A stretch of 64,000 bases of DNA from Candidatus Acidulodesulfobacterium ferriphilum (lineage in GTDB: Bacteria > SZUA-79 > Acidulodesulfobacterales > Acidulodesulfobacteraceae), in NCBI GenBank assembly GCA_004195035.1, contig SGBD01000003.1, forward strand, positions 1 through 64,000, written 5' to 3'. Shown one piece after another: positions 32,118 to 41,258 of the stretch; within the stretch, counting starts at the first letter, position 1, and every line of letters starts with the position of its first letter. Position numbers and translations under genes: made by a program. The notes under the pieces were generated by a model that was not told where the DNA came from, searched no databases, and saw only the letters and a program-made list of their open reading frames with translations.

Positions 32118-33284
32118 ATGAACGGTGATAATGAAAAAATCGGCGGTAACGAAGACGGCGGCGCGTTCGCCAATAATAGTAAATTTACTAAAAAAAATAT
32201 TATAACCGCATCTATTATACTTTTATTAGCCATAATAGGCGGTGTTTTTGTTTTAAGATGGTATCTTTTCGGTCTCACCCATGTTTATACCGAAGACGCC
32301 GAGATAGACGGGCATATCGTTTCCGTCAGCACGCAGGTTCCGGGCAATATCACGGCAATCTATGTGTATAAGAACGAGCATGTTAAAAAAGGGGAGCTGA
32401 TTGCGCGCATTAGCGATTCCACATATTACCCTGCAATGCTTCAGGCAAGGGCAAATTATAAGCTGGCAAAGGCCAAACTCTTTAGCGCGGGCGGCAGTGT
32501 AGCGCAGTTTATAGGAAACTCTTATAATTCGTATTATTTGAATAAATTGGCTTACAGGACCGCTTTAGCAAATCTTCATAAGGCTAAGCTTACTTATAAA
32601 TTAGACAAAAAAAATTACTTAAGAGGGCTTAAACTTTTTAAAAAAGAGTTTATAACAAAACAGCAGTTCGATACATTAAAAACGCAGTATTTAGTTTCTA
32701 AACAGGCGCTTATTTCCGCCGTGTCGTCCTTAGGTTCCGCAAAAAGGAATTATTTTGAGTCAAGCTATGTGAAAAGCGTCAGTTTTGCAAATAAGATGAC
32801 CACATTAATACCGTTAAAAAAAGCTATTAAGATTGCGAAAGCGGCATATAAAACCGCCCTCGCAAACTATAAAAACACCTATATATATTCTCCTATAAAC
32901 GGCGTTGTTACCGAAAAAATGTCCTACATCGGAGAGTATATTACGCCGGGGACGCCGATAGTTATGGAAAATAACCCTCAAAGGGTATGGGTTACCGCAA
33001 ATGCTAAAGAAACCGTCATTGGAAATGTAAAGAGGGGAGATCCTGTTAAAATTACCGTAGATTCTTTCCCCGGAAAGACTTTTAAAGGCACGGTAGAATT
33101 CGTCGGTTCGGTGAGCACTTCTAAGTTTGCGTTGATTCCGACAAATAACCCCTCGGGAACATTTACGAAGGTTACGCACCGGCTTCCCGTAAGGATTAAA
33201 ATATTGAACGATAAAAATCATATCTTGAAACCGGGAATGATGGTTGAGGTGACGATAAATACGGCGGCAGATGCGAATAAATGA
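32118..33284 (+). CDS. EmrA/HlyD-type membrane fusion protein
   Basis: A 388-residue periplasmic adaptor: cytoplasmic tail, one membrane helix (IITASIILLLAIIGGVFVLR at ~29-48), VYTEDAEIDGHIVSVSTQVP then GNITAIYVYKNEHVKKGELI as the lipoyl-like strand, a coiled-coil hairpin (residues ~105-215), and the closing half (YSPINGVVTEKMSYIGEYIT) with the beta-barrel. It bridges an MFS-type (EmrB) or ABC exporter to the TolC-like protein encoded just upstream. EmrB itself is absent here. Start at 32118 follows GGTGAT. Confidence 0.9.
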   Translation: MNGDNEKIGGNEDGGAFANNSKFTKKNIITASIILLLAIIGGVFVLRWYLFGLTHVYTEDAEIDGHIVSVSTQVPGNITAIYVYKNEHVKKGELIARISDSTYYPAMLQARANYKLAKAKLFSAGGSVAQFIGNSYNSYYLNKLAYRTALANLHKAKLTYKLDKKNYLRGLKLFKKEFITKQQFDTLKTQYLVSKQALISAVSSLGSAKRNYFESSYVKSVSFANKMTTLIPLKKAIKIAKAAYKTALANYKNTYIYSPINGVVTEKMSYIGEYITPGTPIVMENNPQRVWVTANAKETVIGNVKRGDPVKITVDSFPGKTFKGTVEFVGSVSTSKFALIPTNNPSGTFTKVTHRLPVRIKILNDKNHILKPGMMVEVTINTAADANK

Positions 33285-33334
33285 ATAATGAAGCGGTAAA
33301 ATGGCAAAAAGTATGAAAATAGGGGGATAAATTT

Positions 33335-33730
33335 ATGAAAAGCAGCCTTAAAGTTATAGCTATAACATCGATATTTGTGCTTGCCTTCTTCTTTTTAGGT
33401 TTTATAAAGCCCAAGCCTGCATCCGCAAGATTTTTTAATACATATAAAAGCGGCGGTAAATACCTATTTCATTATTATAATTGCGACGATTGTCATTCAA
33501 TTAACGGAGTCGGCGGCAGTTTAGGTCCCTCGTTATCTAACTATGGCAATATTATTCCGGATTTTAACTGGACGGTAGAGCAGATTAAAAATCCTGATTC
33601 TCATTTTAAAAGAGGAGATAAGATAAGCATGAACGGTAAAACCTATTATGTCATTATGCCCTCTTACGATTACATACCGCTTAAAAACATTAAAAAGATA
33701 GCCTCGTATCTTGAATCCTTAAAAAAATAA
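33335..33730 (+). CDS. Secreted monoheme cytochrome c
   Basis: A 131-residue protein with an N-terminal hydrophobic export segment (VIAITSIFVLAFFFLGFI), then YYNCDDCHSINGVGGSLGPS: heme attachment at C50-x-x-C53-H54. The segment YVIMPSYDYIPLKNIKKIAS near the end supplies the likely axial methionine (IMPSY) and final helix of class I cytochromes c. It probably carries electrons in the periplasm. It lies 50 bases after the adaptor gene on the same strand and could be co-transcribed, though a role in efflux is not expected. Its heme would be attached by ResB/CcsA. Confidence 0.9.
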   Translation: MKSSLKVIAITSIFVLAFFFLGFIKPKPASARFFNTYKSGGKYLFHYYNCDDCHSINGVGGSLGPSLSNYGNIIPDFNWTVEQIKNPDSHFKRGDKISMNGKTYYVIMPSYDYIPLKNIKKIASYLESLKK

Positions 33731-33793
33731 CCCTATATTTATTTATTGTATGTTTTACTTTTAAACAAATATTAATAAAGGGCGCTTTAACCG

Positions 33794-34699
33794 TCAATCA
33801 CTGCTGTCTTGCTTAAGGATGCCACCGTCTTGCCTGAGGATGCCGCCTGTTGCATCAGTATTTTGTATCCTTAAATCGTTTTTAAACACTAAGTTTGTCC
33901 ACGGATATGTCAAGTCGATGTCATATTCCGCGAATTTCTTGGCTATCTCAAAATTTATATCGCTTATAACAAAGTGCCTTCTAATCGGGGTTGCTATCCA
34001 TAGAATCAGCTCGAGATTGAAAGATGAGCTTCCAAACCCGATAAACCAGACCGTCGGTTTTGGCTTTTTTAAAACCTCCGGATTATTCTCGGCTATTTCA
34101 AGTAAAACCTTCCTTGCAGGTTCTAATTTAGAGGCGGTTTCCTCAATGCCGAGAGGTATATGCAGCCTTATTTTCGGGTCCCTATGAGACCAGTTTATAA
34201 CATTTGAGGTTATAAAATTAGAATTTGGAACGATGATAGAGATGTTATCCCTTGTGGTAATCGTTGTGCTTCTCGCTCTTATATCGCTGACAATTCCGTC
34301 GTAACCCGACACCTCGACATATTCCCCTTCCTTTATCGGCTTTTCGAACAGTATAATAATGCCGGAAATAAAATTGCTTATAATGTTTTGCATGCCGAAC
34401 CCTATGCCAAGCCCTATAACGCCTGCTAAAAAGGCAAGCGAGCTTAAGTTTACTCCCAGAACCTGAAAAGATATAAAAAAACCGATTATTATTATAAGGT
34501 ATTTGATAAATCTTGTTACGGTTTTTATAAACAGTCTGTTTAGCGTGGCATTCTTCTTGAATTCCTTTTTAATTAGAAATGAAAATAAATAGGCGGCAAG
34601 GTACGCGATTATGATAATAGAAATAGACAGGACTATTGAATAAAGGCTTATTTTATCGCTGCCGATATTATATGTTTTGTTTTTAAGAAATTCGAACAT
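33794..34699 (-). CDS. MscS-family mechanosensitive channel
   Basis: This 301-residue protein has N-terminal membrane helices (ISLYSIVLSISIIIIAYLAA), the pore-lining third helix and hinge (GLGIGFGMQNIISNFISGII), then the beta domain (GEYVEVSGYDGIVSDIRARS then TTITTRDNISIIVPNSNFIT) and a C-terminal alpha/beta domain. It acts as an osmotic safety valve in the inner membrane. The C-terminus ends in a short imperfect repeat (GGILRQDGGILKQDSSD). Length matches small-conductance MscS members. Confidence 0.93.
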   Translation of the reverse strand: MFEFLKNKTYNIGSDKISLYSIVLSISIIIIAYLAAYLFSFLIKKEFKKNATLNRLFIKTVTRFIKYLIIIIGFFISFQVLGVNLSSLAFLAGVIGLGIGFGMQNIISNFISGIIILFEKPIKEGEYVEVSGYDGIVSDIRARSTTITTRDNISIIVPNSNFITSNVINWSHRDPKIRLHIPLGIEETASKLEPARKVLLEIAENNPEVLKKPKPTVWFIGFGSSSFNLELILWIATPIRRHFVISDINFEIAKKFAEYDIDLTYPWTNLVFKNDLRIQNTDATGGILRQDGGILKQDSSD

Positions 34700-34720
34700 A
34701 GTTAAAATTATTAATTAATG

Positions 34721-34864
34721 CTGGATTCCCGCTTTCGCGGGAATGACATAGCGATGATATGCATTCACTTTCCGAATGATACAGCGATACATGCATTCAC
34801 TTTCCGAATGTCATTCCCGCGAAAGCGGGAATCCAGCATATAAAATTCTAAATCTGGATTTAGG
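34721..34864. repeat. REP-like composite with a duplicated loop
   Basis: Two inner hairpins (CTGGATTCCCGCTTTCGCGG side and its mirror GCGAAAGCGGGAATCCAG) enclose a loop holding a direct duplication of about 28 bases (GATAYGCATTCACTTTCCGAATG-like, at about 34756-34783 and 34784-34810). Only the right outer arm (CTAAATCTGGATTTAGG) is recognisable. Confidence 0.85.
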
Positions 34865-34981
34865 TTGCAATTTTCATTTGTTTTATAATTTATAATTATA
34901 ATATAATAATTATATAAAATAAAATTAAATAACAATAAAAACAGCAGGGAATAAAATAAACAAAAAAATATAAAATATAAA

Positions 34982-36052
34982 ATGATAAAAAGAAGACCCA
35001 CCCGAACCGTTAAAGTCGGCAGTGTTTTGGTTGGCGGGGATGCGTCCATAAGCGTTCAGTCTATGACAAATACGGCCACGGAAGATACGCTTTCCACTGT
35101 CCGCCAAATAAAAGAACTGGAAAGTTATAGCTGTGAAATAGTCAGAGTTGCGGTGAATACGATTGAATCCGCAAAATCCTTAAAAGATATAATAAAGCAG
35201 GTTAGTATTCCGGTAATTGCCGACATTCATTTTGACCACAGGCTCGCGCTGGCAGGGGTGGAGGCGGGAGTGAGCGGTTTAAGGATTAATCCTGGAAACA
35301 TCGGGGATAAGAAAAAAGTAAAAGAAGTCGCGGCCGCCTGCAAAGATAAAGCTATACCTATAAGAATAGGGGTAAATTCCGGGTCTTTGGAAAAGGGAAT
35401 TTTAGACAAAAACGAAGGCGATTTTGCCGCGGCAATGGTCGAAAGCGCCCTTAAACATATTAAACTGCTCGAAGATGAATCGTTTTACGATATAAAAATT
35501 TCATTAAAATCAACCGATGTTTTAACGACCGTTCGCGGGTACGAGCTTTTAGCCGCGCATGTCGATTATCCCTTTCATATCGGCATAACCGAGGCTGGAA
35601 CCGTTTTTTCGGGAGCGATAAAATCTGGAGTCGGGCTTGGGCTTTTGCTTTATAAGGGGTTTGGTGATACCGTCAGGGTTTCTTTAAGCGACGACCCCGT
35701 CATGGAGGTTATAGCGGGTTATCATATTTTAAGGGATTTGGGCTTGCGGGAGGGGGGCGTCAGGTTAATATCCTGTCCGACTTGCGGAAGGGCTGAAATA
35801 GACATAGTCAATATCGCAAAGGAGTTCGAAAGAATCTCTTTTAAAATAAAGTCTAACATAAAGGTTGCAATAATGGGGTGCGTCGTAAACGGACCTGGAG
35901 AATCGGCTCACGCGGACGTCGGTATCGCGGGCGGCAAAGGAAAATCGGTTTTATTTGCAAAGGGCAAAATAATCGGAAAATTTGACAACGAAGAAATATT
36001 GAGCGTATTAATTAAGGAAATCGAAAACATTACAGGAGAGAAAATTTTATGA
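34982..36052 (+). CDS. ispG: 4-hydroxy-3-methylbut-2-enyl diphosphate synthase (IspG/GcpE)
   Basis: A 356-residue iron-sulfur enzyme of the MEP isoprenoid pathway. The TIM-barrel part reads ISVQSMTNTATEDTLSTVRQ and IPVIADIHFDHRLALAGVEA; the cluster cysteines are in LISCPTCGRAEIDIV (two) and IMGCVVNGPGESAHADVGIA (one), as in bacterial IspG. It converts MEcPP to HMBPP. Length is that of the short, two-domain bacterial form. It is 19 bases ahead of proS on the same strand. Confidence 0.96.
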   Translation: MIKRRPTRTVKVGSVLVGGDASISVQSMTNTATEDTLSTVRQIKELESYSCEIVRVAVNTIESAKSLKDIIKQVSIPVIADIHFDHRLALAGVEAGVSGLRINPGNIGDKKKVKEVAAACKDKAIPIRIGVNSGSLEKGILDKNEGDFAAAMVESALKHIKLLEDESFYDIKISLKSTDVLTTVRGYELLAAHVDYPFHIGITEAGTVFSGAIKSGVGLGLLLYKGFGDTVRVSLSDDPVMEVIAGYHILRDLGLREGGVRLISCPTCGRAEIDIVNIAKEFERISFKIKSNIKVAIMGCVVNGPGESAHADVGIAGGKGKSVLFAKGKIIGKFDNEEILSVLIKEIENITGEKIL

Positions 36053-36071
36053 GGCAAAGGGGTAAATAAAC

Positions 36072-37811
36072 ATGAGATATTCTAAATTTTTTATACCGTC
36101 GTTAAAAGAAGACCCGAAGGAGGCCGTTCTTAAAAGCCATAAACTGCTTTTGAGGGCGGGATATGTCAGACAGCTTTCGGGGGGCATTTACACCTATCTG
36201 CCGCTCGGCTTAAGAAGCTTGAGGAAACTGGAATATATAATAAGGCAGGAAATGAATTCAGCGGGGGCGGTCGAACTTTCTATGCCTTTTGTTCAGCCTT
36301 TGGATATTTGGAGGCAGTCCGGCAGGGATGAAGACTACGGAAAGGAATTGTTAAGGTTCAAAGACAGGCAGGACAGGGATTTTTGTCTTGCGCCGACTTA
36401 TGAAGAGGTTATAACCGACCTTGCAAAAAGAAACATTAAATCTTACAAGGAATTGCCGTTAACCTTATATCAGATACATCTTAAATTTAGAGATGAAATG
36501 CGCCCAAGATTCGGCCTTATGCGCGCAAAAGAATTTATTATGAAGGATGCTTATAGCTTTGACGCAGACGACGCAGGTTTAGACAAAAGTTACAAAGCGA
36601 TGAGGAAAGCGTACGAAAGCATATTTAAAAGGCTCGGGTTTGCCTTTAAATTTATTAAAGCCGAAGCGGGGGAGATAGGCGGCTCATACTCCGAAGAGCT
36701 GATGGTTTTTTCGGAATACGGCGAAGACAGGATAGTCCTGTGCGGTAATTGCGGATATTCAGCCTCTATAGATGACGCCGATTCCGTCGGCGATTATCAC
36801 GGTCCTCTCGAATCGTGCAGACAGCCCAGAATGACAAAGCTGTTTACCCCCGGCAAAAAATCGGTCGAAGATGTCAGCGCGTATCTTAAGGTGGATAGAA
36901 CCTGTTTTGCGAAAACAATTATATATGAAACGGAGTCCGGTTTTGTAGTCGGAGTCGTAAGGGGGGACAGAGAGATAAACGAGCATAAATTAAAAAAGGC
37001 GGCAGGCGTTAAAAACTTGTTTCTTGCCAAGGAATCGGATGTGGAAAGAATAACAGGCGCTCCTTGCGGCTTTGCCGGTCCGTTCGGTCTTAACGGGGTC
37101 CGCCTCATAGTTATAGACGAGGAGATAAATAATTCGGAATACTGGATTACCGGGGCAAACGAACAGGATGCCCACATGGCAAATGTAAAGCCCGAACGCG
37201 ATTTTACGCCCGATGTCGTCGCCAACATAAGAAGCGTTCAAAACGGGGATAAATGCCCCAGATGTTCGGGCGGCTTAAGCGTTAAAAATGCAATCGAGCT
37301 TGGGCATATTTTTAAGCTCGGCGATAAATATTCAAGCATTTTAGACGCAAAATTCTTAGATGAAAAAGGAGAATTTAAATTTTTCGTTATGGGATGTTAC
37401 GGGATTGGAGTAGGAAGAACCCTTCAAACGCTTATAGAGGTTTTTTCCGACGAATCTGGAATAAATCTTCCCACGTCTATAAGTCCGTTTACCGTTGCGG
37501 TTGTTTCGCTGAATACCGGAGATGAGGAGATAGTCGGCCTTTCCGAAAAGATTTACGGCGACCTTAAATCTTCGGGAATAGATGTTCTTTACGACGACAG
37601 AAAATTATCGGCGGGGGTTAAACTTAAAGATATAGATTTAATCGGAATACCGTTTAAAATAGTTATCGGAAATAGAACGATTAAGGATAAAAAATATGAA
37701 CTGATTATAAAAACCGGCAACATAAAAGAGTCTTACGAAGACCTCGAAAGTCTTTATAAAAGGGTGTCAGAATTATCGAAGATAGACGGCTTTTTCGGGA
37801 ATGACGCATAG
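36072..37811 (+). CDS. proS: Prolyl-tRNA synthetase, bacterial type
   Basis: This 579-residue class II synthetase has motif 1/2 segments (AGYVRQLSGGIYTYLPLGLR; QIHLKFRDEMRPRFGLMRAK then EFIMKDAYSFD), the editing insertion (around residues 235-395), motif 3 (FFVMGCYGIGVGRTLQTLIE) and the C-terminal anticodon-binding domain. It is the long bacterial ProS with the INS editing domain. It follows ispG closely, a common order. Confidence 0.97.
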   Translation: MRYSKFFIPSLKEDPKEAVLKSHKLLLRAGYVRQLSGGIYTYLPLGLRSLRKLEYIIRQEMNSAGAVELSMPFVQPLDIWRQSGRDEDYGKELLRFKDRQDRDFCLAPTYEEVITDLAKRNIKSYKELPLTLYQIHLKFRDEMRPRFGLMRAKEFIMKDAYSFDADDAGLDKSYKAMRKAYESIFKRLGFAFKFIKAEAGEIGGSYSEELMVFSEYGEDRIVLCGNCGYSASIDDADSVGDYHGPLESCRQPRMTKLFTPGKKSVEDVSAYLKVDRTCFAKTIIYETESGFVVGVVRGDREINEHKLKKAAGVKNLFLAKESDVERITGAPCGFAGPFGLNGVRLIVIDEEINNSEYWITGANEQDAHMANVKPERDFTPDVVANIRSVQNGDKCPRCSGGLSVKNAIELGHIFKLGDKYSSILDAKFLDEKGEFKFFVMGCYGIGVGRTLQTLIEVFSDESGINLPTSISPFTVAVVSLNTGDEEIVGLSEKIYGDLKSSGIDVLYDDRKLSAGVKLKDIDLIGIPFKIVIGNRTIKDKKYELIIKTGNIKESYEDLESLYKRVSELSKIDGFFGNDA

Positions 37812-37895
37812 ACGCATGGATATTACAATAGTTTCTAACGGTGAGTTAAGAGTATATTATTAATTTATTAATTAGCTGAGCTGAAGGGGTACGCC

Positions 37896-38366
37896 ATGAT
37901 AGAACTAAATATACCGGGCATTACAAATGTTAAAATAGAAAATGTGGTATTCGATATGAACGGAACGCTTTCGGAAAACGGGTTAATAAAAGAGTCCGTA
38001 AAAGGGCTTTTAAACGAGCTTTCTAAGCATGCGTCCATATATATAATTACCTCCGATACTTTTGGAAGCGCCAATGAATCAGTTAAAGGGATAAATGCCA
38101 AACTTTACATAATAAAAGGAGACGATTCAGCCCAGAAGAAAAAGGAGATGGTTTATAAATTAGGGTATTCAAAAACTGTGGTTATAGGCAACGGCTATAA
38201 TGATTATGCAATGTTTAAGCAGGGTGTTATAGGTATCGGAATAATGGAAAGCGAAGGGCTTGCCGTTAAAGCCGCCCTTCACTGTGATATTATTGTGACA
38301 AAAATAGAAAATGCTATAAATCTTTTGTTGAATCCTAAAAAATTAGCTGCCACATTAAGAAATTAA
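37896..38366 (+). CDS. HAD-superfamily phosphatase-like protein (soluble P-type ATPase type)
   Basis: A 156-residue HAD-fold protein: VVFDMNGTLSENGLIKESVK gives motif I as DxNGT (second Asp replaced by Asn), YIITSDTFGSA is motif II, KKKEMVYKLGYSKTVVIGNG then YNDYAMFK supplies motif III lysine and the acidic motif IV. It matches COG4087-like stand-alone P-domain proteins. The Asp-to-Asn change in motif I resembles P-type ATPase domains (DKTGT) more than phosphatases, so catalytic activity is uncertain. It stands alone between proS and fmdB. Confidence 0.8.
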   Translation: MIELNIPGITNVKIENVVFDMNGTLSENGLIKESVKGLLNELSKHASIYIITSDTFGSANESVKGINAKLYIIKGDDSAQKKKEMVYKLGYSKTVVIGNGYNDYAMFKQGVIGIGIMESEGLAVKAALHCDIIVTKIENAINLLLNPKKLAATLRN

Positions 38367-38438
38367 TTTAATTTCGCAAGAATAACAAGCGAGAATGACA
38401 ACTTGCCGGAAACGGGCAGACCGCCCGCTAAATTAAGC

Positions 38439-38657
38439 TCAGCCAAAACCGCTGCTGTGTCCGCCGCCGCAAGAGCCGGATGAATTATAACTTACAGGAG
38501 ACCCGGAATTTCCATAGCTGCTAAAAGAGCTAACCCTTTTAACCGGTTTTTCTGCTCCGCAAACAGGACATTTAATATCTTCACCCTTTTCGCTGAGCCT
38601 CTGATAAATTTCAAATACTTTTCCGCATTTTTGGCACTGATATTCATATATCGGCAT
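38439..38657 (-). CDS. FmdB-family zinc-ribbon protein
   Basis: A 72-residue protein beginning MPIYEYQCQKCGKVFEIYQR then LSEKGEDIKCPVCGAEKPVK: two CxxC knuckles of the FmdB/CxxC_CxxC_SSSS zinc ribbon, followed by the usual serine/glycine-rich tail. Its role is unclear; FmdB was linked to regulation of formamidase/amidase genes. GGAGGATATT precedes the ATG. Confidence 0.93.
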   Translation of the reverse strand: MPIYEYQCQKCGKVFEIYQRLSEKGEDIKCPVCGAEKPVKRVSSFSSYGNSGSPVSYNSSGSCGGGHSSGFG

Positions 38658-38744
38658 ATTTTACAATATCCTCCTTTATAATTTAGATTTATTATTTTGG
38701 TTATTATAACATAAAACCCGCCGAAAATCTATGGCGGTGCGTCA

Positions 38745-38960
38745 ACCCAAAATTGCCGATAGAAACTCTTAAAACTGCTTCAAAGTTTTATAAGCACTGG
38801 ATTAACGCTTCGCTCTCGACCTTTGGTCTCATGAAGTTTATTCTAAACTTTCCCGCCTACGCGGGAATGACACCAGTTGGGTGAAGGTCTAAAAACCTGC
38901 AAAGTCATTCCTGCGTAAGCAGGAATCCAGAATTAAAATTTTCTATCGGCAATTTTGGGG
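38745..38960. repeat. REP-like composite, outer type CCCAAAATTGCCGATAGAAA
   Basis: Outer arms of the second type (CCCAAAATTGCCGATAGAAA / TTTTCTATCGGCAATTTTGGG) enclose inner hairpins, with an extra ~45-base stretch in the left inner hairpin (CGCTTCGCTCTCGACCTTTG region). A similar extra stretch in mirror position occurs in the copy at 40432-40647. Confidence 0.88.
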
Positions 38961-40379
38961 TCAAGATTTAGATTCGGGAACCATCGTTAATCTTCCCGTA
39001 ACAAGTTTTATGTAATATTTATTTAAAGTTAATTCGTATAACGCGTTTAAATAGCTTACTCTGGCTGTTTTATACTGATCCAGCGTTTTATATAGATTTA
39101 TTAAGGTTGTCATGCCCGCCTTATATCTATTGGCCGTAATTCTTAATGTCTCTTTGGCATTTAAAACGGCTAATTTTGCAACATTTGTATTTATAAAATT
39201 TGTCTTATATTGCAAATAAGCCTTTCTAACCTGCATTTCAATCTTATTTCTAAGCAGTCCCTGATATTCAATCATTGTGTTATAACGGCTTTTTGATTTT
39301 TGCAGATTATTATAATCGCGTAATCCCGAGAAAATATTGAAGTGGAGCATTACGGTAAAGGCGTAACTGTAAGAATCATCCGGATGTATGGCAGGCCCGT
39401 TGCTAAAATAGTCATATCCGGCAACAAGCGTGGGTAAAAACTTTCCGTACGCCTCTTTAATTCCAATGCCCATATTCTTTTTATTAAAAAGAAGCGCTTT
39501 ATAATCGGGTCTATAGGCAAACGCTTCTTTTTGCAAAGAATTAATCGACAGAGATTTATTGTAAGAAGGCGTCAATTTAGATGTCAATTTATATTTTGCG
39601 TCAACATTCAGTCCTATCGTGATATTTAAAAAATATTTGGACAGTTTATAATTCTTTTTTGCCGTAGCAAGCTTTTCTTCCGCCGTAGCAAGCTCGACTT
39701 TCGCCCGTAAAACATCCGAAGAAACAACCTGTCCGGCTCTATAAAGGTTTTCCGACAAATTTTTATAAGCCTTAGCGGTTTTCACAATGCTTTTCATTAA
39801 CTTAACATATTTATGCGCCAGAATGACGGAGTAATAAGCCTTTGCTACGCTGTAAAGCACCTTTTGCTTTGTCTCGCTTAACCCATTTTTTAAGGATAAC
39901 TTATGAAGGCGCGCCCTTTGATAACCAAGGTAAATTTTTCCGCCCATAAACAACGGCTGTTCTATTTGGAATTCGGATTGATAGTTGTGAATCATTCCCG
40001 GGTTATTTAAGAAATTGGGGCTGAAATAACTCTGGACATTTTGATTTGTAAGGATTTTTTGGTTCAGAACGCTCCCAAATGCGTATAGCGGATTATCCGT
40101 GTTTAAATATGTTTCGTTAAAATTAATCTTCGGGAAAAAACCGCTTAAAGCCTCATTTTCTTCATAGCCGGCTATATTAAGATTTGCCTTTCCCAATCTC
40201 AGTATTTTATTGTACTTTAACGAGTATAAAAAGGCTTTGTTTATAGACATACCCTCTATTCCGGCTGCGCACGCGCCTTTTGGAACAGTTATCGCCGTTA
40301 TAAGAATTGCGATTGGAATTAAATAAAAAATACTGCTAAAAGGATTATCGGTAATTTTAGTTGTTTTACTTTTATTCAT
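38961..40379 (-). CDS. TolC-family outer membrane efflux protein
   Basis: A 472-residue TolC-type protein with an N-terminal export signal (FYLIPIAILITAITVPKGAC then AAG). Coiled-coil repeats carry the family wording (LSENLYRAGQVVSSDVLRAK and ITANRYKAGMTTLINLYKTL). It differs in sequence from the one at 30642-32063. No adaptor or pump is adjacent; an ArsR regulator lies 340 bases upstream on the same strand, separated by a REP-like element. The substrate cannot be told. Confidence 0.9.
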   Translation of the reverse strand: MNKSKTTKITDNPFSSIFYLIPIAILITAITVPKGACAAGIEGMSINKAFLYSLKYNKILRLGKANLNIAGYEENEALSGFFPKINFNETYLNTDNPLYAFGSVLNQKILTNQNVQSYFSPNFLNNPGMIHNYQSEFQIEQPLFMGGKIYLGYQRARLHKLSLKNGLSETKQKVLYSVAKAYYSVILAHKYVKLMKSIVKTAKAYKNLSENLYRAGQVVSSDVLRAKVELATAEEKLATAKKNYKLSKYFLNITIGLNVDAKYKLTSKLTPSYNKSLSINSLQKEAFAYRPDYKALLFNKKNMGIGIKEAYGKFLPTLVAGYDYFSNGPAIHPDDSYSYAFTVMLHFNIFSGLRDYNNLQKSKSRYNTMIEYQGLLRNKIEMQVRKAYLQYKTNFINTNVAKLAVLNAKETLRITANRYKAGMTTLINLYKTLDQYKTARVSYLNALYELTLNKYYIKLVTGRLTMVPESKS

Positions 40380-40431
40380 ATATATTAATAATTATATATT
40401 TAAATTTAGAACATTGCAATTAAAATAAATG

Positions 40432-40647
40432 ACCCAAATCCCGATTTAGAAAATATTTAAGATATTCCAATATTAAGTAATTCTGGATTCCCGCTTTTGC
40501 GGGAATGACACCCAAAGGGTGAATATTTAAATCGCAGTTCAGTCATTCCTGCGTAAGCAGGAAAGTTTCTTTGAAACTTCACGAGTGCCGTAAGGCACGA
40601 GAGCGAAGCGGTAATCCAGAATATAAAACCCTAAATAGGGATTAGGG
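40432..40647. repeat. REP-like composite, outer type CCCAAATCCCGATTTAGAAA
   Basis: Outer arms CCCAAATCCCGATTTAGAAA and CTAAATAGGGATTAGGG enclose the two inner hairpins; the right inner hairpin carries an extra ~55-base stretch (AAACTTCACGAGTGCCGTAA region). No gene is present in 40380-40721. Confidence 0.88.
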
Positions 40648-40721
40648 AATGAATTGAAAATCAGCGGAGCTCATTTATTACAGATATAGGGTAAAGGTTT
40701 TTTTACGATAAAATTTAAGAT

Positions 40722-41084
40722 TTATTTTGGTAAATTCAAAGAAATAGAATTATCGGCTTTTGCGCCATGATTGTTATTGGAAGAATTACTGTAATCTTTT
40801 AACTCGTTGAATATCCTTTCGATCCTCTTATCGCTAAGCTGATAGCACATCATCACGCCATCGCGCTTGCAGCTGACTATGCCTTTATTTTTAAGAGAAA
40901 CAAGGTGCTGTGATACGGTTGCCTGAGGAAGCCCAAGGGTTTCCCATATATTCTTTACGCACGATTTATTGCTGATTAAAACTTCTATTATTTTGAGCCT
41001 TATGGGATGACCAAGCGTTTTAAGAATCTCAGCCTCGGCAACAAATGAGCTTCGCTGATTTTCAATTTCATTTTTTTTATCCAT
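40722..41084 (-). CDS. ArsR-family winged-helix regulator
   Basis: This 120-residue repressor-like protein has the ArsR core AEAEILKTLGHPIRLKIIEV and ETLGLPQATVSQHLVSLKNK (recognition helix). Cysteines lie at C42, C72 and C80. There is no CVC metal motif, but the spacing of isolated cysteines leaves room for a thiol-persulfide sensor of the SqrR/BigR kind. The DsrE2 sulfur-handling gene lies 175 bases upstream on the same strand, which supports a link to sulfur metabolism. That link is inference. Confidence 0.87.
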   Translation of the reverse strand: MDKKNEIENQRSSFVAEAEILKTLGHPIRLKIIEVLISNKSCVKNIWETLGLPQATVSQHLVSLKNKGIVSCKRDGVMMCYQLSDKRIERIFNELKDYSNSSNNNHGAKADNSISLNLPK

Positions 41085-41199
41085 TATTTATTTATTCCGT
41101 GGAAATTTAATAAATTAAAAAAAATTATCAACTATAAAATATAAATATATACATATATCATGATTATATTTAATTTTAAAAATTGTGTCAATAAAAAAT

Positions 41200-41227
41200 A
41201 AAACCCCTGTCTGATGCCAGGGGTTTT
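41200..41227 (-). terminator. Intrinsic terminator after dsrE2
   Basis: AAAACCCCTG and CAGGGGTTTT form a 10-bp stem with an 8-base loop; on the minus strand it is followed by ATTTTTTATT. It lies 30 bases after the dsrE2 stop and separates it from the ArsR gene. Confidence 0.85.
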
Positions 41228-41258
41228 ATTTTAGCAGTATCGTTTTTGCCGTTTATTT

